A stretch of DNA of 64,000 bases. It comes from Bog-950 sp964615305 (GTDB taxonomy: Bacteria > Bacteroidota > Bacteroidia > Chitinophagales > LD1). The notes beneath the pieces are model-generated. The model saw only the letters and a program-made list of their open reading frames with translations, had not been told where the DNA came from and did not search any database. The position numbers and the translations under genes are program-made. Positions within the stretch are counted from its first letter, which is position 1. Each line of letters opens with the position of its first letter. The stretch spans positions 186,001 to 250,000 of the forward strand of contig CAZTNA010000001.1 of the NCBI GenBank assembly GCA_964615305.1, written 5' to 3'. Positions 35,707 through 43,541 of this stretch are shown one piece after another.

Positions 35707-36072
35707 TCAATATTTTTCAGGGTTATTAATCATGTGGTGCAGAAGTCTTCCAATTTCTTCCGATTTCGTTTTGAAATAGCTGCATTGACTTTCCGAAATA
35801 TACTTACAGGATAAAGCGAACTCCAGCCATGTTTGAGTTTCTGCATTTTCCATATCGGCATCACTAACTTTGGAAACAAAGTGAGCAGAGTATTGGCGTT
35901 TTCTATAACTCTCCGAAAGGTTTGCACATACGCTTCTGCTGCTTCTTCTAACCTGGTCTGTTAATGAATACTTTTCTTCGGCAGAAAACTTTTTACTTAC
36001 CTCAAAAATTTCCATGGCCAACTCAAATGCTAACTGATATACTTTCGTATCCTGAACTCTTTTTGCCGCCAT
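35707..36072 (-). CDS. S23 four-helix-bundle protein (23S rRNA intervening-sequence type)
   Basis: A 121-residue all-helical protein of the S23/TIGR02436 family, first known from open frames inside intervening sequences of 23S rRNA genes in Leptospira and Coxiella and common as solitary genes in Bacteroidota. Visible are VYQLAFELAMEIFEVSKKF (helix 1), SLTDQVRRSSRSVCANLSES (helix 2, the family signature), a FVSKVSDADMENAETQTWLEFA helix and the last helix SQCSYFKTKSEEIGRLLHHM. It is not in rRNA here: it sits within a metal-efflux operon, in the same direction, enclosed by inverted period-7 arrays (35632-35687 and 36108-36178). The molecular role of the family is unknown. Confidence 0.92.
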   Translation of the reverse strand: MAAKRVQDTKVYQLAFELAMEIFEVSKKFSAEEKYSLTDQVRRSSRSVCANLSESYRKRQYSAHFVSKVSDADMENAETQTWLEFALSCKYISESQCSYFKTKSEEIGRLLHHMINNPEKY

Positions 36073-36107
36073 ATTCTATTTCTTCTTTTTGATTGGTTCT
36101 ATCTTCA

Positions 36108-36178
36108 TTGTCTATCACTTATTGCCAATTCGTCAATTGCTTGTTGCAAATTGCCCTTTGCCTATTGCTAATTGCCTT
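36108..36178. repeat. Period-7 array, TTG orientation, right of the S23 gene
   Basis: TTG recurs every 7 bases at 36137, 36144, 36151, 36158, 36165 and 36172, with further units at 36108 and 36122. It is the reverse-complement type of the array at 35632, so the two bracket the S23 gene as inverted repeats about 490 bases apart. It ends just before the stop of the metal-binding lipoprotein gene at 36184. Confidence 0.88.
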
Positions 36179-36183
36179 TTGAG

Positions 36184-37116
36184 TTACTTAACATCTAATA
36201 TGAAATCTGCCGTATGTAATTTCCCGTTGGTTTGAAACTGCAACCACATTCTATAAACACCTGCCTTGGGTAGTGTGGTATGAGCGTGAATTGGAAATTC
36301 GTTGGCTTCAGGGTGAACGTGCAAGTAATCTTTGTCTTCCATGCCTACAATTACGATGTGTGCATTTGCACCCAGATATTTTTCCAATTCAGTTGCGTTA
36401 ATTGGCTTTCCTTCCTTTTCAATGTTGATGATGAGATGACCTTCGTTGTTTGCTTTTAGTTCATTGCCGTTTACAAACTTTACTTCATAACCATCAATTT
36501 TTGAAACAAGTTTAGCAGCAGAATAACTTACCGGCTGTTTAGTTTTGCCCTTCACACTCACCTGAATTTTCTCTAACTGATGAGAACTTCCGCTTGGCTT
36601 GTAATCAGCATACAAATAATAGTTGCCACCGTTGGGAAAAGTTTCTGTAACGCTGTATGAGCCGTCTACCTGATATTCGGGGTGAATGTGGCTGAACCAA
36701 CTTAAATCTTCACTCACAATTATCAGATGAATTTTCTTTTCATGCTCTACATCTAAAGGAACGGCAGCGGTTGCGTTGTCTTTATTCTTTGGCGTGAATG
36801 AAAGTGTTGCAGGTTTTCCCGCTTCAAGTGTTTGCAGTAAAGAAGAGAACTGCATTTGGAAATTGCCTTTTGCAGGAGCTTCATCCATGTGTTCCAAAGC
36901 CATTCCACACTTGGAGCATTTGTCGCCTTCTTTGCCTGTAACATCGGGGTGCATAGGGCAGGCGAAAATATGTTCGTGATGTTCCCCTTCAGCGTGATTA
37001 TGTTCTTCGGTTTTAGTTGCTGAATTTTCTTTTGTGTTACTGTTATTGCACGATACAATGAATAGCGATGCAGCTATGACGCATATTGCTGTGGTTGTTT
37101 TGATTTGAATTCTCAT
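36184..37116 (-). CDS. Heavy-metal-binding-domain lipoprotein of the efflux operon
   Basis: A 310-residue periplasmic lipoprotein: signal with lipobox cysteine in SLFIVSC (about residue 23), then a His-rich stretch (HNHAEGEHHEH). Next is a small metal-binding domain IFACPMHPDVTGKEGDKC with SKCGMALEHM (about 50-78), the pattern of the heavy-metal-binding domain found on CusB and CopA proteins. The rest holds two beta domains with HIHPEYQ and LHVHPEANEFPIHAH, probably further copper or silver sites. It lies between the CusB-like gene (29-base gap) and the S23 gene. It probably hands metal to the pump. Confidence 0.86.
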   Translation of the reverse strand: MRIQIKTTTAICVIAASLFIVSCNNSNTKENSATKTEEHNHAEGEHHEHIFACPMHPDVTGKEGDKCSKCGMALEHMDEAPAKGNFQMQFSSLLQTLEAGKPATLSFTPKNKDNATAAVPLDVEHEKKIHLIIVSEDLSWFSHIHPEYQVDGSYSVTETFPNGGNYYLYADYKPSGSSHQLEKIQVSVKGKTKQPVSYSAAKLVSKIDGYEVKFVNGNELKANNEGHLIINIEKEGKPINATELEKYLGANAHIVIVGMEDKDYLHVHPEANEFPIHAHTTLPKAGVYRMWLQFQTNGKLHTADFILDVK

Positions 37117-37145
37117 TTTGAATTTTGTTTTTGATAGTTTGAAAA

Positions 37146-38831
37146 TTATTGATTGAGGTAAATCATTTTAAGTTGATATGCAGCATTAACTACTACCCGC
37201 TCACCTTCTTCCACGCCTTTGATGATGCTGGTGTATGTGCCGTTGTTTTCACCCAGCTGCACATAACTTACTGTGTATTTTTCGGCAGCATCTTTAATGA
37301 ACACTACGGGCTTACCGTTTATTTCGGTGATGGCAGAGTTGGGCAATGCAATTTGATTTGAATTTTCGGAAGCAAAAACACGGATGTTTACAAACTCACC
37401 GATTTTGAAATCATTGTCAGGATTGCTCAGTTCAAACAACACACGCTGCGATTGATTGGTGGTATTTATTTCCTGCGCCAGCGAAAGCAGTTTTACCTCG
37501 CTTGTTTTGTGACTGTCGTTAGCACACTCAATAGTAAACTTTGCACCTTGCTGCACTTTGTCGGCATCTTTATCAAACACCTGCGCTTCGGCATAAATCT
37601 GTGATAGGTTGGTAATGGTGAACAATGTTTCACCCGCATTTACTGTGGCACCTATTGATAATTTGAAGTTGGCAACAATGCCGCTGATGGGGGCATGAAG
37701 CACAATAGTTTTTCCGGTATTGCTGTTAAATAATTTCAGATTGGCTTCCGCTTTCTGAAAACGAGCGGTGGCTTCGTCCACATCGCGTTTGGCAGCAATG
37801 TCTTTAATAGAATTAAGGCGGTCAAATTCTTTTTTGGCGGCATCGTATTCGGCAGTCAGGTTATTTTTTTCTGCCAGTAAACTTACCTGCGATGCAGCAT
37901 CAATATTTTGTTCAACAACGGCTAACTGTTGCCCTGCATTTACTTTTTCACCTACTCGTGCAGTCAACGAAATAATTTTCCCATTTTGCGGAGTAGTAAC
38001 TAATGCCTGGCCGTTGCTGCTTGGAATAATGGTTCCGAAAAGTTTTGTGCTTTCGGTAAAAGTTCCGCCCTTCATTTTTTCGGTGAACACATCAAACAAA
38101 AACTGTGTTTCTTTAGGAACATTGAATGAGTTGGAAAAGTTATTGCCTGGCTTATTGCCGCCCTCATCATGCCCTTCGTGTGCTATGCTTTGTTCAATGG
38201 GCAATAAGCAATAGGCAATAAGTAATAAGCAAGAAGTAATCTGCCTTCCGGATTTTGTGTTTCTCCTTTGCAGTAAAACCCCTATTCCTAAACCAATAAG
38301 TAATGCGACAACAACTAACAAAATAGTTTGCCAATTGCTACTTACTGATTGCTCGTTAACTTCCTCATCATCTAACAATACTTTTCCGGCTTCAATGTTC
38401 GTGAGCAAAATCAAATCAGCACCCATTGAGCTATTGATGTTTACCGCAAGCGAATAATTTTTCTTTTCGGGGAAGGAAGTTTCAACGGTGTAAGCTCCTT
38501 CGCCTGTTTGCTTGGTGGTGAAAACAAGTTTACTGTCTTCTTGTGCTGTAATTTTCAGTTCGGCTTTGTTGATGGGTTTGTTGGTAGCGTATTCGCTCAC
38601 GAATAGAGTGAGGTGCGCGGGTTCGCCAATGTGAATTGGTTCGTAGCGAATGAGCAACTCGTATTTGTCGGACACAGCTTCGGAAGAGAAATATTTTTGC
38701 TCTTGACCGGTTGCCGTTTGTTTTTCATCACCATGTGTGTGGTCGTCACCGCCACTTGCAAAGAGCAATGTGCAATTTGCCATGAGCAAAAAGAGCATTG
38801 CTGTTATTCTGATTGAAAGTTTGTTTTTCAT
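37146..38831 (-). CDS. CusB-type periplasmic adaptor of RND metal efflux, extended N-terminus
   Basis: A membrane-fusion protein linking the CusA-like pump to the CusC-like outer channel. The 561 residues exceed the family's usual ~400. Order: signal peptide (1-25), His-rich HTHGD, an Ig-like domain (about 55-150), a membrane helix (about 170-188), the odd hydrophobic peptide SCLLLIAYCLLPIEQS (about 200-215), a HEGHDEGG segment, and then the lipoyl/barrel-sandwich halves (ALVTTPQNGKIISLTARVGE and VLHAPISGIVANFKLSIGA) and beta-barrel. Three period-7 arrays lie inside it. Its ATG overlaps the stop of the CusC-like gene by one base (TAATG), so translation is coupled. Confidence 0.92.
   Translation of the reverse strand: MKNKLSIRITAMLFLLMANCTLLFASGGDDHTHGDEKQTATGQEQKYFSSEAVSDKYELLIRYEPIHIGEPAHLTLFVSEYATNKPINKAELKITAQEDSKLVFTTKQTGEGAYTVETSFPEKKNYSLAVNINSSMGADLILLTNIEAGKVLLDDEEVNEQSVSSNWQTILLVVVALLIGLGIGVLLQRRNTKSGRQITSCLLLIAYCLLPIEQSIAHEGHDEGGNKPGNNFSNSFNVPKETQFLFDVFTEKMKGGTFTESTKLFGTIIPSSNGQALVTTPQNGKIISLTARVGEKVNAGQQLAVVEQNIDAASQVSLLAEKNNLTAEYDAAKKEFDRLNSIKDIAAKRDVDEATARFQKAEANLKLFNSNTGKTIVLHAPISGIVANFKLSIGATVNAGETLFTITNLSQIYAEAQVFDKDADKVQQGAKFTIECANDSHKTSEVKLLSLAQEINTTNQSQRVLFELSNPDNDFKIGEFVNIRVFASENSNQIALPNSAITEINGKPVVFIKDAAEKYTVSYVQLGENNGTYTSIIKGVEEGERVVVNAAYQLKMIYLNQ
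38194..38358. repeat. Inverted period-7 arrays enclosing the transmembrane segment of cusB
   Basis: The left array (38194-38242) has CAA or TAA at 38195, 38202, 38209, 38216, 38223, 38230 and 38237, all 7 apart. The right array (38328-38358) has TTG or TTA at 38328, 38335, 38342, 38349 and 38356. The ~85 bases between them encode the single membrane helix of the CusB-like protein. The whole span is 165 bases, a multiple of three. Confidence 0.75.
38757..38793. repeat. Period-7 array within the cusB signal-peptide codons
   Basis: CAA occurs at 38759, 38766, 38773 and 38787, with CCA at 38780, giving five units in the CAA orientation. On the coding strand this yields the hydrophobic core LLMANCTLLFAS of the signal peptide. 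No facing TTG array was convincing nearby. Confidence 0.5.
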
Positions 38832-40027
38832 TATTGACCGTTTATGTAGTTAATGTTTATGATGGATTGATTGAAAGCGCGAAGTGTTTCCAGATATTTA
38901 ATTTGAATATTGTAAGCATCGGAAAGTGTTCGCAGATAAGCGATGTAATCGGTTTGCCCTGCGGCAAACATTCTGCCCGAAGCAGAAATTAAATCTTCTG
39001 CCTGTTTAAGCCCTGCGTTTTCGTAATAAGCAAGCGAGGTTTGAAATTTCATGGCATCGCTTTTTGCCTGTTGCAGTTTTGAGTTGAGGTTTTGCTGTTG
39101 CGCCAAAGTGTTTTGCTCAGTGATTTGCAAATTGGTTTTTGCTGCTTTAATGGCTGCGCTGTATTGCCAAAACCAAATAGGAATGTTGATGCCCGCCCTC
39201 AACCGCATTGGAATTTCTGTATTTTTCAAACCCTGGTTCATGTAGCCGAATGAAAATCCGGGCAATGCTTTGTTTCGTTCCAACTGCAATGACTTTTTTG
39301 CGATGGATTGCGTTTGTGTATAGTATTGAATGAAAGGAGTGCGGACAAGTGTTGCGCTGTCGGAAGTAATTCCGGTAACAAGAAATGTATTGCTGGTTTT
39401 TGCAAAAGGAATAGTTGTAATGCTGTCAGCAATACCTGTGTAAAGTTGCAATTGCTGTTGTGCAAGCGAGGCATCGGTTTGCGCCTGCAAATACTGATTA
39501 TGCACTTCGCCATATTGGGTGGCAGCAAAAGTTTTTGCTACAAAGTCAATTTGCCCTACAGTGAATTGTCTTTCCGCAGCTTTTGCAATGTCGGCATAAA
39601 TGCTGTCCTGTTTTTTCAGATGTTGCAGGGTTTGATTGGCAAACTGCAAATTGAGGTAAGCGGTTTTCACCTGCTGTTTTACTTCGGCTTCTGTGAGGGT
39701 TTTTCCTTTCTCGGCTAAAAGTGTTTGCTGTTTGGCAAGCTGCCCCTGCTTTACATACACCGTTGGAAATTCAAAGGACTGTAACACACCAACGGTCATA
39801 AATTCACCGGTGGGGCTCTCCAAAGTAATATCCGGGTTTGCAAGATTGAAACTTGTGCCCTGTAATTGCTTTTGCTGTTTTACCTGCAATGTAGCGGCAT
39901 TGAGCAACGGACTTTTTTTCAGGGCAAAGTCAACAGCTTGCTGCTCGGTTAGCGTGGTTTGGGCATTTGCGCCTGTTGCCGCCATAAGGAGCGAAAGCAA
40001 AATTTGTAAGCGATTTGTTTTCTTCAT
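38831..40027 (-). CDS. TolC/CusC family outer-membrane efflux channel
   Basis: The outer-membrane exit duct of the metal efflux complex. The ATG at 40027 gives signal peptide MKKTNRLQILLSLLMAATGANAQ; the longer open frame upstream is not signal-like. The 398 residues show the two-fold outer-membrane efflux repeat: LTEQQAVDFALKKSPLLNAATLQVKQQ and, later, QQQNLNSKLQQAKSDAMKFQ, with long helices and the pattern AERQFTVGQIDF / ASGRMFAAGQTDYIAYL. The stop and the CusB-like start share one base. A period-7 array lies just upstream. Confidence 0.9.
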   Translation of the reverse strand: MKKTNRLQILLSLLMAATGANAQTTLTEQQAVDFALKKSPLLNAATLQVKQQKQLQGTSFNLANPDITLESPTGEFMTVGVLQSFEFPTVYVKQGQLAKQQTLLAEKGKTLTEAEVKQQVKTAYLNLQFANQTLQHLKKQDSIYADIAKAAERQFTVGQIDFVAKTFAATQYGEVHNQYLQAQTDASLAQQQLQLYTGIADSITTIPFAKTSNTFLVTGITSDSATLVRTPFIQYYTQTQSIAKKSLQLERNKALPGFSFGYMNQGLKNTEIPMRLRAGINIPIWFWQYSAAIKAAKTNLQITEQNTLAQQQNLNSKLQQAKSDAMKFQTSLAYYENAGLKQAEDLISASGRMFAAGQTDYIAYLRTLSDAYNIQIKYLETLRAFNQSIININYINGQ

Positions 40028-40055
40028 TTCATTTTCAATTTCTAATAAATGCAAT

Positions 40056-40110
40056 GCAATAAGCATAAGCCACCTGCACTTGGCAGACAGCATAAGGCAA
40101 CATGCAAACA
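40056..40110. repeat. Weak period-7 array upstream of the CusC-like gene
   Basis: GCA occurs at 40076, 40083, 40090, 40097 and 40104, exactly 7 apart, and at 40063 and 40056 with a one-base slip between the two runs. It fills most of the gap between the His-rich gene and the CusC-like gene. The units are more degenerate than in the other arrays. Confidence 0.45.
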
Positions 40111-40123
40111 GAAGAACTGAATG

Positions 40124-40540
40124 CTATGCCAGTGAAATGGAAACGGGTGAACCTCTCAGCCCATTAGGCAGAGGTGTGTAACCAATATAAGGCGGTGGCT
40201 GGGCAGGAAAGCAAGCAAGTTGATTTACTACAGAAACAAATTGTAAGTTAAAAGCAGGAGCAGAAATAAATGCAAAGTCGGCATCAAATTGCGAAGGTGT
40301 ATCAAGTTTGAAAGATGATGAACCAATGTAAGTTTCAAAATCGGGCGAATGAACAAAGTGAGGCGTGTGCCCGTGACCTTCGTGGTGCTCTCCGTTGTGA
40401 TTGTGTGCAAAATGTTCTTGTTGATGGTGCTTGTCAGCTTCCTGTTTACTTGCGTGGTGGTGATGCGGAATAACCGAATGCGCAAACATCAGCAGATATG
40501 CTGAAAGTAAACTGAAGAATATGAGGCTCCTTTTACGCAC
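40124..40540 (-). CDS. Histidine-rich exported protein at the head of the metal efflux operon
   Basis: About 138 residues. Residues 1-20 form a hydrophobic signal (KRSLIFFSLLSAYLLMFAHS), followed by HHHH and a long His/Glu-rich stretch (QQEHFAHNHNGEHHEGHGH), suited to binding copper, silver or zinc. The remainder is hydrophobic and aromatic, ending in NGLRGSPVSISLA; a similar short LRGPP-like tail is common in proteins leading Bacteroidota cus operons. No ATG fits: I use GTG at 40540, though TTG at 40549 is also possible. A TACATTTG box lies directly upstream. It is likely a periplasmic metal buffer or sensor. Confidence 0.75.
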   Translation of the reverse strand: MRKRSLIFFSLLSAYLLMFAHSVIPHHHHASKQEADKHHQQEHFAHNHNGEHHEGHGHTPHFVHSPDFETYIGSSSFKLDTPSQFDADFAFISAPAFNLQFVSVVNQLACFPAQPPPYIGYTPLPNGLRGSPVSISLA

Positions 40541-40546
40541 CGGATA

Positions 40547-40554
40547 CAAATGTA
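40547..40554 (-). promoter_or_regulatory. -7 promoter element (TACATTTG) of the metal efflux operon
   Basis: On the minus strand TACATTTG fits TAnnTTTG exactly and ends 7 bases before the proposed GTG start, so the transcript may begin at or near the start codon. I see no TTTG at the usual distance upstream, which would suit an activator-dependent promoter. An 11-base palindrome (AGTGC-A-GCACT) lies about 25-35 bases further up. Confidence 0.42.
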
Positions 40555-40636
40555 GGGTTTTAATCTATATTCAGCAGTGCAGCACTCAAAACAGGTAATT
40601 AATTTTACGGGTTAACTTATTTTTCATATTCGCTTG

Positions 40637-41551
40637 GTGAACAAGACAGTTCGGGCTCACCTTTTTTTATTCATAGTTAATCTGTTTTATGGTGCGGGTT
40701 TTACCGTTTCAAAAATGGTAATGCCTGAGTTTATTAAACCATTTAGCTTCATATTCATACGGGTTTCTGTGGCTACAGCCATGTTTTTTGTATTACATTT
40801 TTTTTGGCTCAGCGAAAAAGTGCAGCTGAAAGATTTTTTTATGCTGGCTGTTTGCGGATTATTTGGAGTAGTCATTAATCAGGAAATGTTTTTTCTGGGG
40901 TTGAATATCACTACGCCTATCAACGCAGCGCTTATTATGATAATGACACCCATTTTGGTGTTTGTTATTTCATTTTTTATGACGCACGAACAAGCTACAT
41001 GGCATAAAATTGCCGGATTGATTCTTGGTTTAAGTGGCGCTTTGGTAATTCTCGCAGGCAGAGGGTTCAAATTTTCAGGTGAAACCTTGCTTGGAGATTT
41101 ATTTATTCTTATCAACGCTACTTCGTACGCAGTGTACTTAGTTATTGTCCGCCCGCTTATGAAGAAGTACCACCCTCTAACTGTAGTTAAATGGGTTTTT
41201 TTCTTTGGCCTGTTTCCGGTTACGTTATTTGGCATAGGTCAGTTTAACCAAATAAGCTGGACCAACTTTACATGGCAAGCCTGGCTATGTGTTGCGTTTA
41301 TTGTTATCTGCACCACATTTTTAGCATATCTGTTGAATATGCTCGCCTTACGCGAGGTAAACAGCAGTGTTGTAGGCGCATACATTTATCTGCAACCCAT
41401 TCTGGCTACTATTATTTCCATAGCGGTTGGAAAAGATAATCTGACAAACGAGAAAATTGTGTCGGCAATTTTGATATTTACCGGTGTTTACCTCGTATCG
41501 TTTGCCGGCAAGCACAAAATGCCGGAAGATGAGTTGATAATACAAGAATAA
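40637..41551 (+). CDS. EamA/DMT family membrane transporter
   Basis: A ten-helix permease of the drug/metabolite transporter superfamily, about 304 residues, made of two EamA halves. The first half holds NLFYGAGFTVSKMVMPEFIKPFSFIFIRV, the second LLGDLFILINATSYAVYLVIVRPLMKKY and SSVVGAYIYLQPILATIISIAVG. No ATG fits; GTG at 40637 (or the TTG just before it) is the likely start. Such proteins export amino acids or metabolites, but the substrate cannot be told. It is divergent from the metal efflux operon and followed 21 bases later by yicC. Confidence 0.88.
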   Translation: MNKTVRAHLFLFIVNLFYGAGFTVSKMVMPEFIKPFSFIFIRVSVATAMFFVLHFFWLSEKVQLKDFFMLAVCGLFGVVINQEMFFLGLNITTPINAALIMIMTPILVFVISFFMTHEQATWHKIAGLILGLSGALVILAGRGFKFSGETLLGDLFILINATSYAVYLVIVRPLMKKYHPLTVVKWVFFFGLFPVTLFGIGQFNQISWTNFTWQAWLCVAFIVICTTFLAYLLNMLALREVNSSVVGAYIYLQPILATIISIAVGKDNLTNEKIVSAILIFTGVYLVSFAGKHKMPEDELIIQE

Positions 41552-41572
41552 ATTCGAAGAAAAAGAGCACGT

Positions 41573-42451
41573 ATGCTGAAATCAATGACAGGCTTTGGGA
41601 AAGCGAGTGGGCAAGTAGACGAGCGCACAGTGAACGTGGAAATTAAATCGCTCAACAGTCAAAAAGGTCTTGATCTTACTATTAAACTACCGAGTAAATA
41701 CCGGGAGTACGAGTATGCTCTCCGCAACAAAGTTCAAAACAATTTACAACGAGGGAAAATTGATGTTTACATTACGCTGGAGCACAATACCGCTTCTAGC
41801 GAATTATCGTTAAACAACGAACTCATTAAGTCGTATTTCGAAGAGTTTAGGAAAATAGCCGTGGAAATTGGCGCTTCCACGGAAAACCTGTTTCCGACTA
41901 TTTTAAAAATGCCTGATGTTATCGGAGAAAGCCACGAAGAGCCAAGTGAAAATGAGCTTAAGTGCATTGAAGAAATATTAGGAAAGGCCGTAAGAGAGGT
42001 AGAGTCCTTCAGAGTTGTTGAAGGTAAATCACTACTTGTTGAACTAAGCCTGCGGATTTCCAATATTCAAAACTACTCTGGTGAATTGATGAATGAAGAT
42101 AAGCGCAGAGTAATGGAAATACGAGAGAGATTACAAAATAATCTGGAAATTTTTGTGCAGAAAGATAAGATAGATAAAAATCGTTTTGAGCAAGAGGTAA
42201 TTTACTACATAGAAAAGTTGGATATTACTGAGGAACTTACCCGACTAAAGTCACACTGCGATTATTTTACAAACGTAGTAGAAGATAAAGACGATTTGAA
42301 AGGACGAAAACTGAATTTTATTGCACAGGAAATAGGCAGAGAAATAAACACAGTTGGAAGCAAAGCCAATGATGCAGTGATGCAGAAAATAGTAGTGAAC
42401 ATGAAAGATGAGTTAGAAAAAATTAAAGAACAGACTAATAATATTTTGTAG
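41573..42451 (+). CDS. yicC: YicC/YloC family endoribonuclease
   Basis: A 292-residue cytoplasmic protein with N-terminal MLKSMTGFGKASGQ and C-terminal GRKLNFIAQEIGREINTVGSKAND, the two hallmark blocks of the YicC family. Members have been shown to act as endoribonucleases that affect small RNA stability. The middle has long helices with coiled-coil character. It is followed 46 bases later by gmk, a common arrangement in bacteria. Confidence 0.94.
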   Translation: MLKSMTGFGKASGQVDERTVNVEIKSLNSQKGLDLTIKLPSKYREYEYALRNKVQNNLQRGKIDVYITLEHNTASSELSLNNELIKSYFEEFRKIAVEIGASTENLFPTILKMPDVIGESHEEPSENELKCIEEILGKAVREVESFRVVEGKSLLVELSLRISNIQNYSGELMNEDKRRVMEIRERLQNNLEIFVQKDKIDKNRFEQEVIYYIEKLDITEELTRLKSHCDYFTNVVEDKDDLKGRKLNFIAQEIGREINTVGSKANDAVMQKIVVNMKDELEKIKEQTNNIL

Positions 42452-42497
42452 AGAAATTTTTAATCTCAATCAAAGCACCCAGATAAACATTTGTACA

Positions 42498-43115
42498 ATG
42501 AGCGGACATTCATTTACCAGAGTACTAGTACCACCCAGAAAATTAGTTGTAATTACAGCCCCAAGCGGGTCAGGAAAGTCGTCTATAGTAAAGAAACTGT
42601 TGCAGCACAATCCATCACTTTCATTCTCCGTTTCATGCACAACACGCGAAAAACGAAGTGGAGAAGTAGAGGGTCATCACTACTATTTTATTTCTACCGA
42701 TGATTTTAAACAAAAGGTGAATGACGGTAAGTTTGTTGAGTATGAAGAAGTTTATGCCGGAAAGTTTTACGGCACCCTTAAGACAGAAGTAGAAAGAATA
42801 TGGAATACCCGTAAGGTGGTAGTTTTTGATATTGATGTAAAAGGGGCATTGAACCTTAAAAAACAGTTTGGTAACGACTGCCTTACCATTTTTATTTCAC
42901 CACCATCTAAAGAGTCATTAATTAACCGGCTTAGAAACCGTGGCACCGAAAACGCAAGTAGCTTAAAAGCACGAATACACCGCAGTGAAGAAGAGTTAAC
43001 TTATGCAGATAAGTTTGATACACAAGTGGTGAATCATGATTTTGATACTGCTTATATGCGTGTTAAAAACCACATCACCAATTTTTTGCAGCCACAAACT
43101 GTGCACGTACACTAA
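42498..43115 (+). CDS. gmk: Guanylate kinase
   Basis: Phosphorylates GMP to GDP with ATP. The 205 residues begin with a short 15-residue extension, then the P-loop APSGSGKSS (about 21-29), SCTTREKRSGEVEGHHYYFIS (GMP site), and the lid region RLRNRGTENASSLKARI. The ATG at 42498 is the natural start; the upstream bases read ACATTTGTACA, close to a -7 box. It forms a run with yicC and apaG. Confidence 0.97.
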   Translation: MSGHSFTRVLVPPRKLVVITAPSGSGKSSIVKKLLQHNPSLSFSVSCTTREKRSGEVEGHHYYFISTDDFKQKVNDGKFVEYEEVYAGKFYGTLKTEVERIWNTRKVVVFDIDVKGALNLKKQFGNDCLTIFISPPSKESLINRLRNRGTENASSLKARIHRSEEELTYADKFDTQVVNHDFDTAYMRVKNHITNFLQPQTVHVH

Positions 43116-43154
43116 TTTTGTTTTTAAAAAACTGCGGTTACTTTCAATGTAGAA

Positions 43155-43541
43155 ATGGAAACACTCATTACCTCAGGCATAGAAGTACAGGTTGAAACAA
43201 TATTTCAACCCTCTCATTCTAATGTAATGAAGAATGAATTTTTGTTTGCCTATCATATTACCCTGTTTAATCACAACAACTTTACAGTGCAGCTAAAGCG
43301 AAGAAACTGGAAAATAACAGATTCAAACTTTGATGTAAGGCATGTGGAAGGAGATGGAGTAGTTGGGCGTCAACCGGTTTTATACCCCGCAGATGTTTTT
43401 CAATATGTTTCTGCTTGTAATTTAGCTACAGCAATTGGCAAAATGGAGGGAACCTACATTTTTGAAAACAAGCAAACACGCCATGAGTTTGAAGTAGCAA
43501 TACCGGAGTTTAAGCTAATAGCCCCGGTAATTCTCAATTAA
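43155..43541 (+). CDS. apaG: ApaG domain protein
   Basis: A 128-residue single fibronectin-type beta-sandwich. Family marks are the opening SGIEVQVETIFQP, FAYHITLFNHN, LKRRNWKITDSN, the GDGVVGRQPVLYPADVFQYVS segment (with the GxGVVG motif), and MEGTYIF. ApaG is linked to cobalt/magnesium resistance in Salmonella, but its function is not settled. It overlaps the convergent hypothetical gene by 8 bases. Confidence 0.95.
   Translation: METLITSGIEVQVETIFQPSHSNVMKNEFLFAYHITLFNHNNFTVQLKRRNWKITDSNFDVRHVEGDGVVGRQPVLYPADVFQYVSACNLATAIGKMEGTYIFENKQTRHEFEVAIPEFKLIAPVILN

Noticed and set aside
34031..36178. Period-7 arrays as a CRISPR array
   Set aside because: Units are 7 bases with no 20-40-base repeat/spacer alternation and no cas genes nearby.
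39308..40181. Plus-strand frames of 136 and 162 codons opposite the CusC-like gene
   Set aside because: Cysteine- and phenylalanine-rich antisense shadows of a clear TolC-family gene.
32407..40549. Transposon or integrative element carrying the metal operon
   Set aside because: No transposase, integrase, tRNA target or long terminal repeats were found at its borders.
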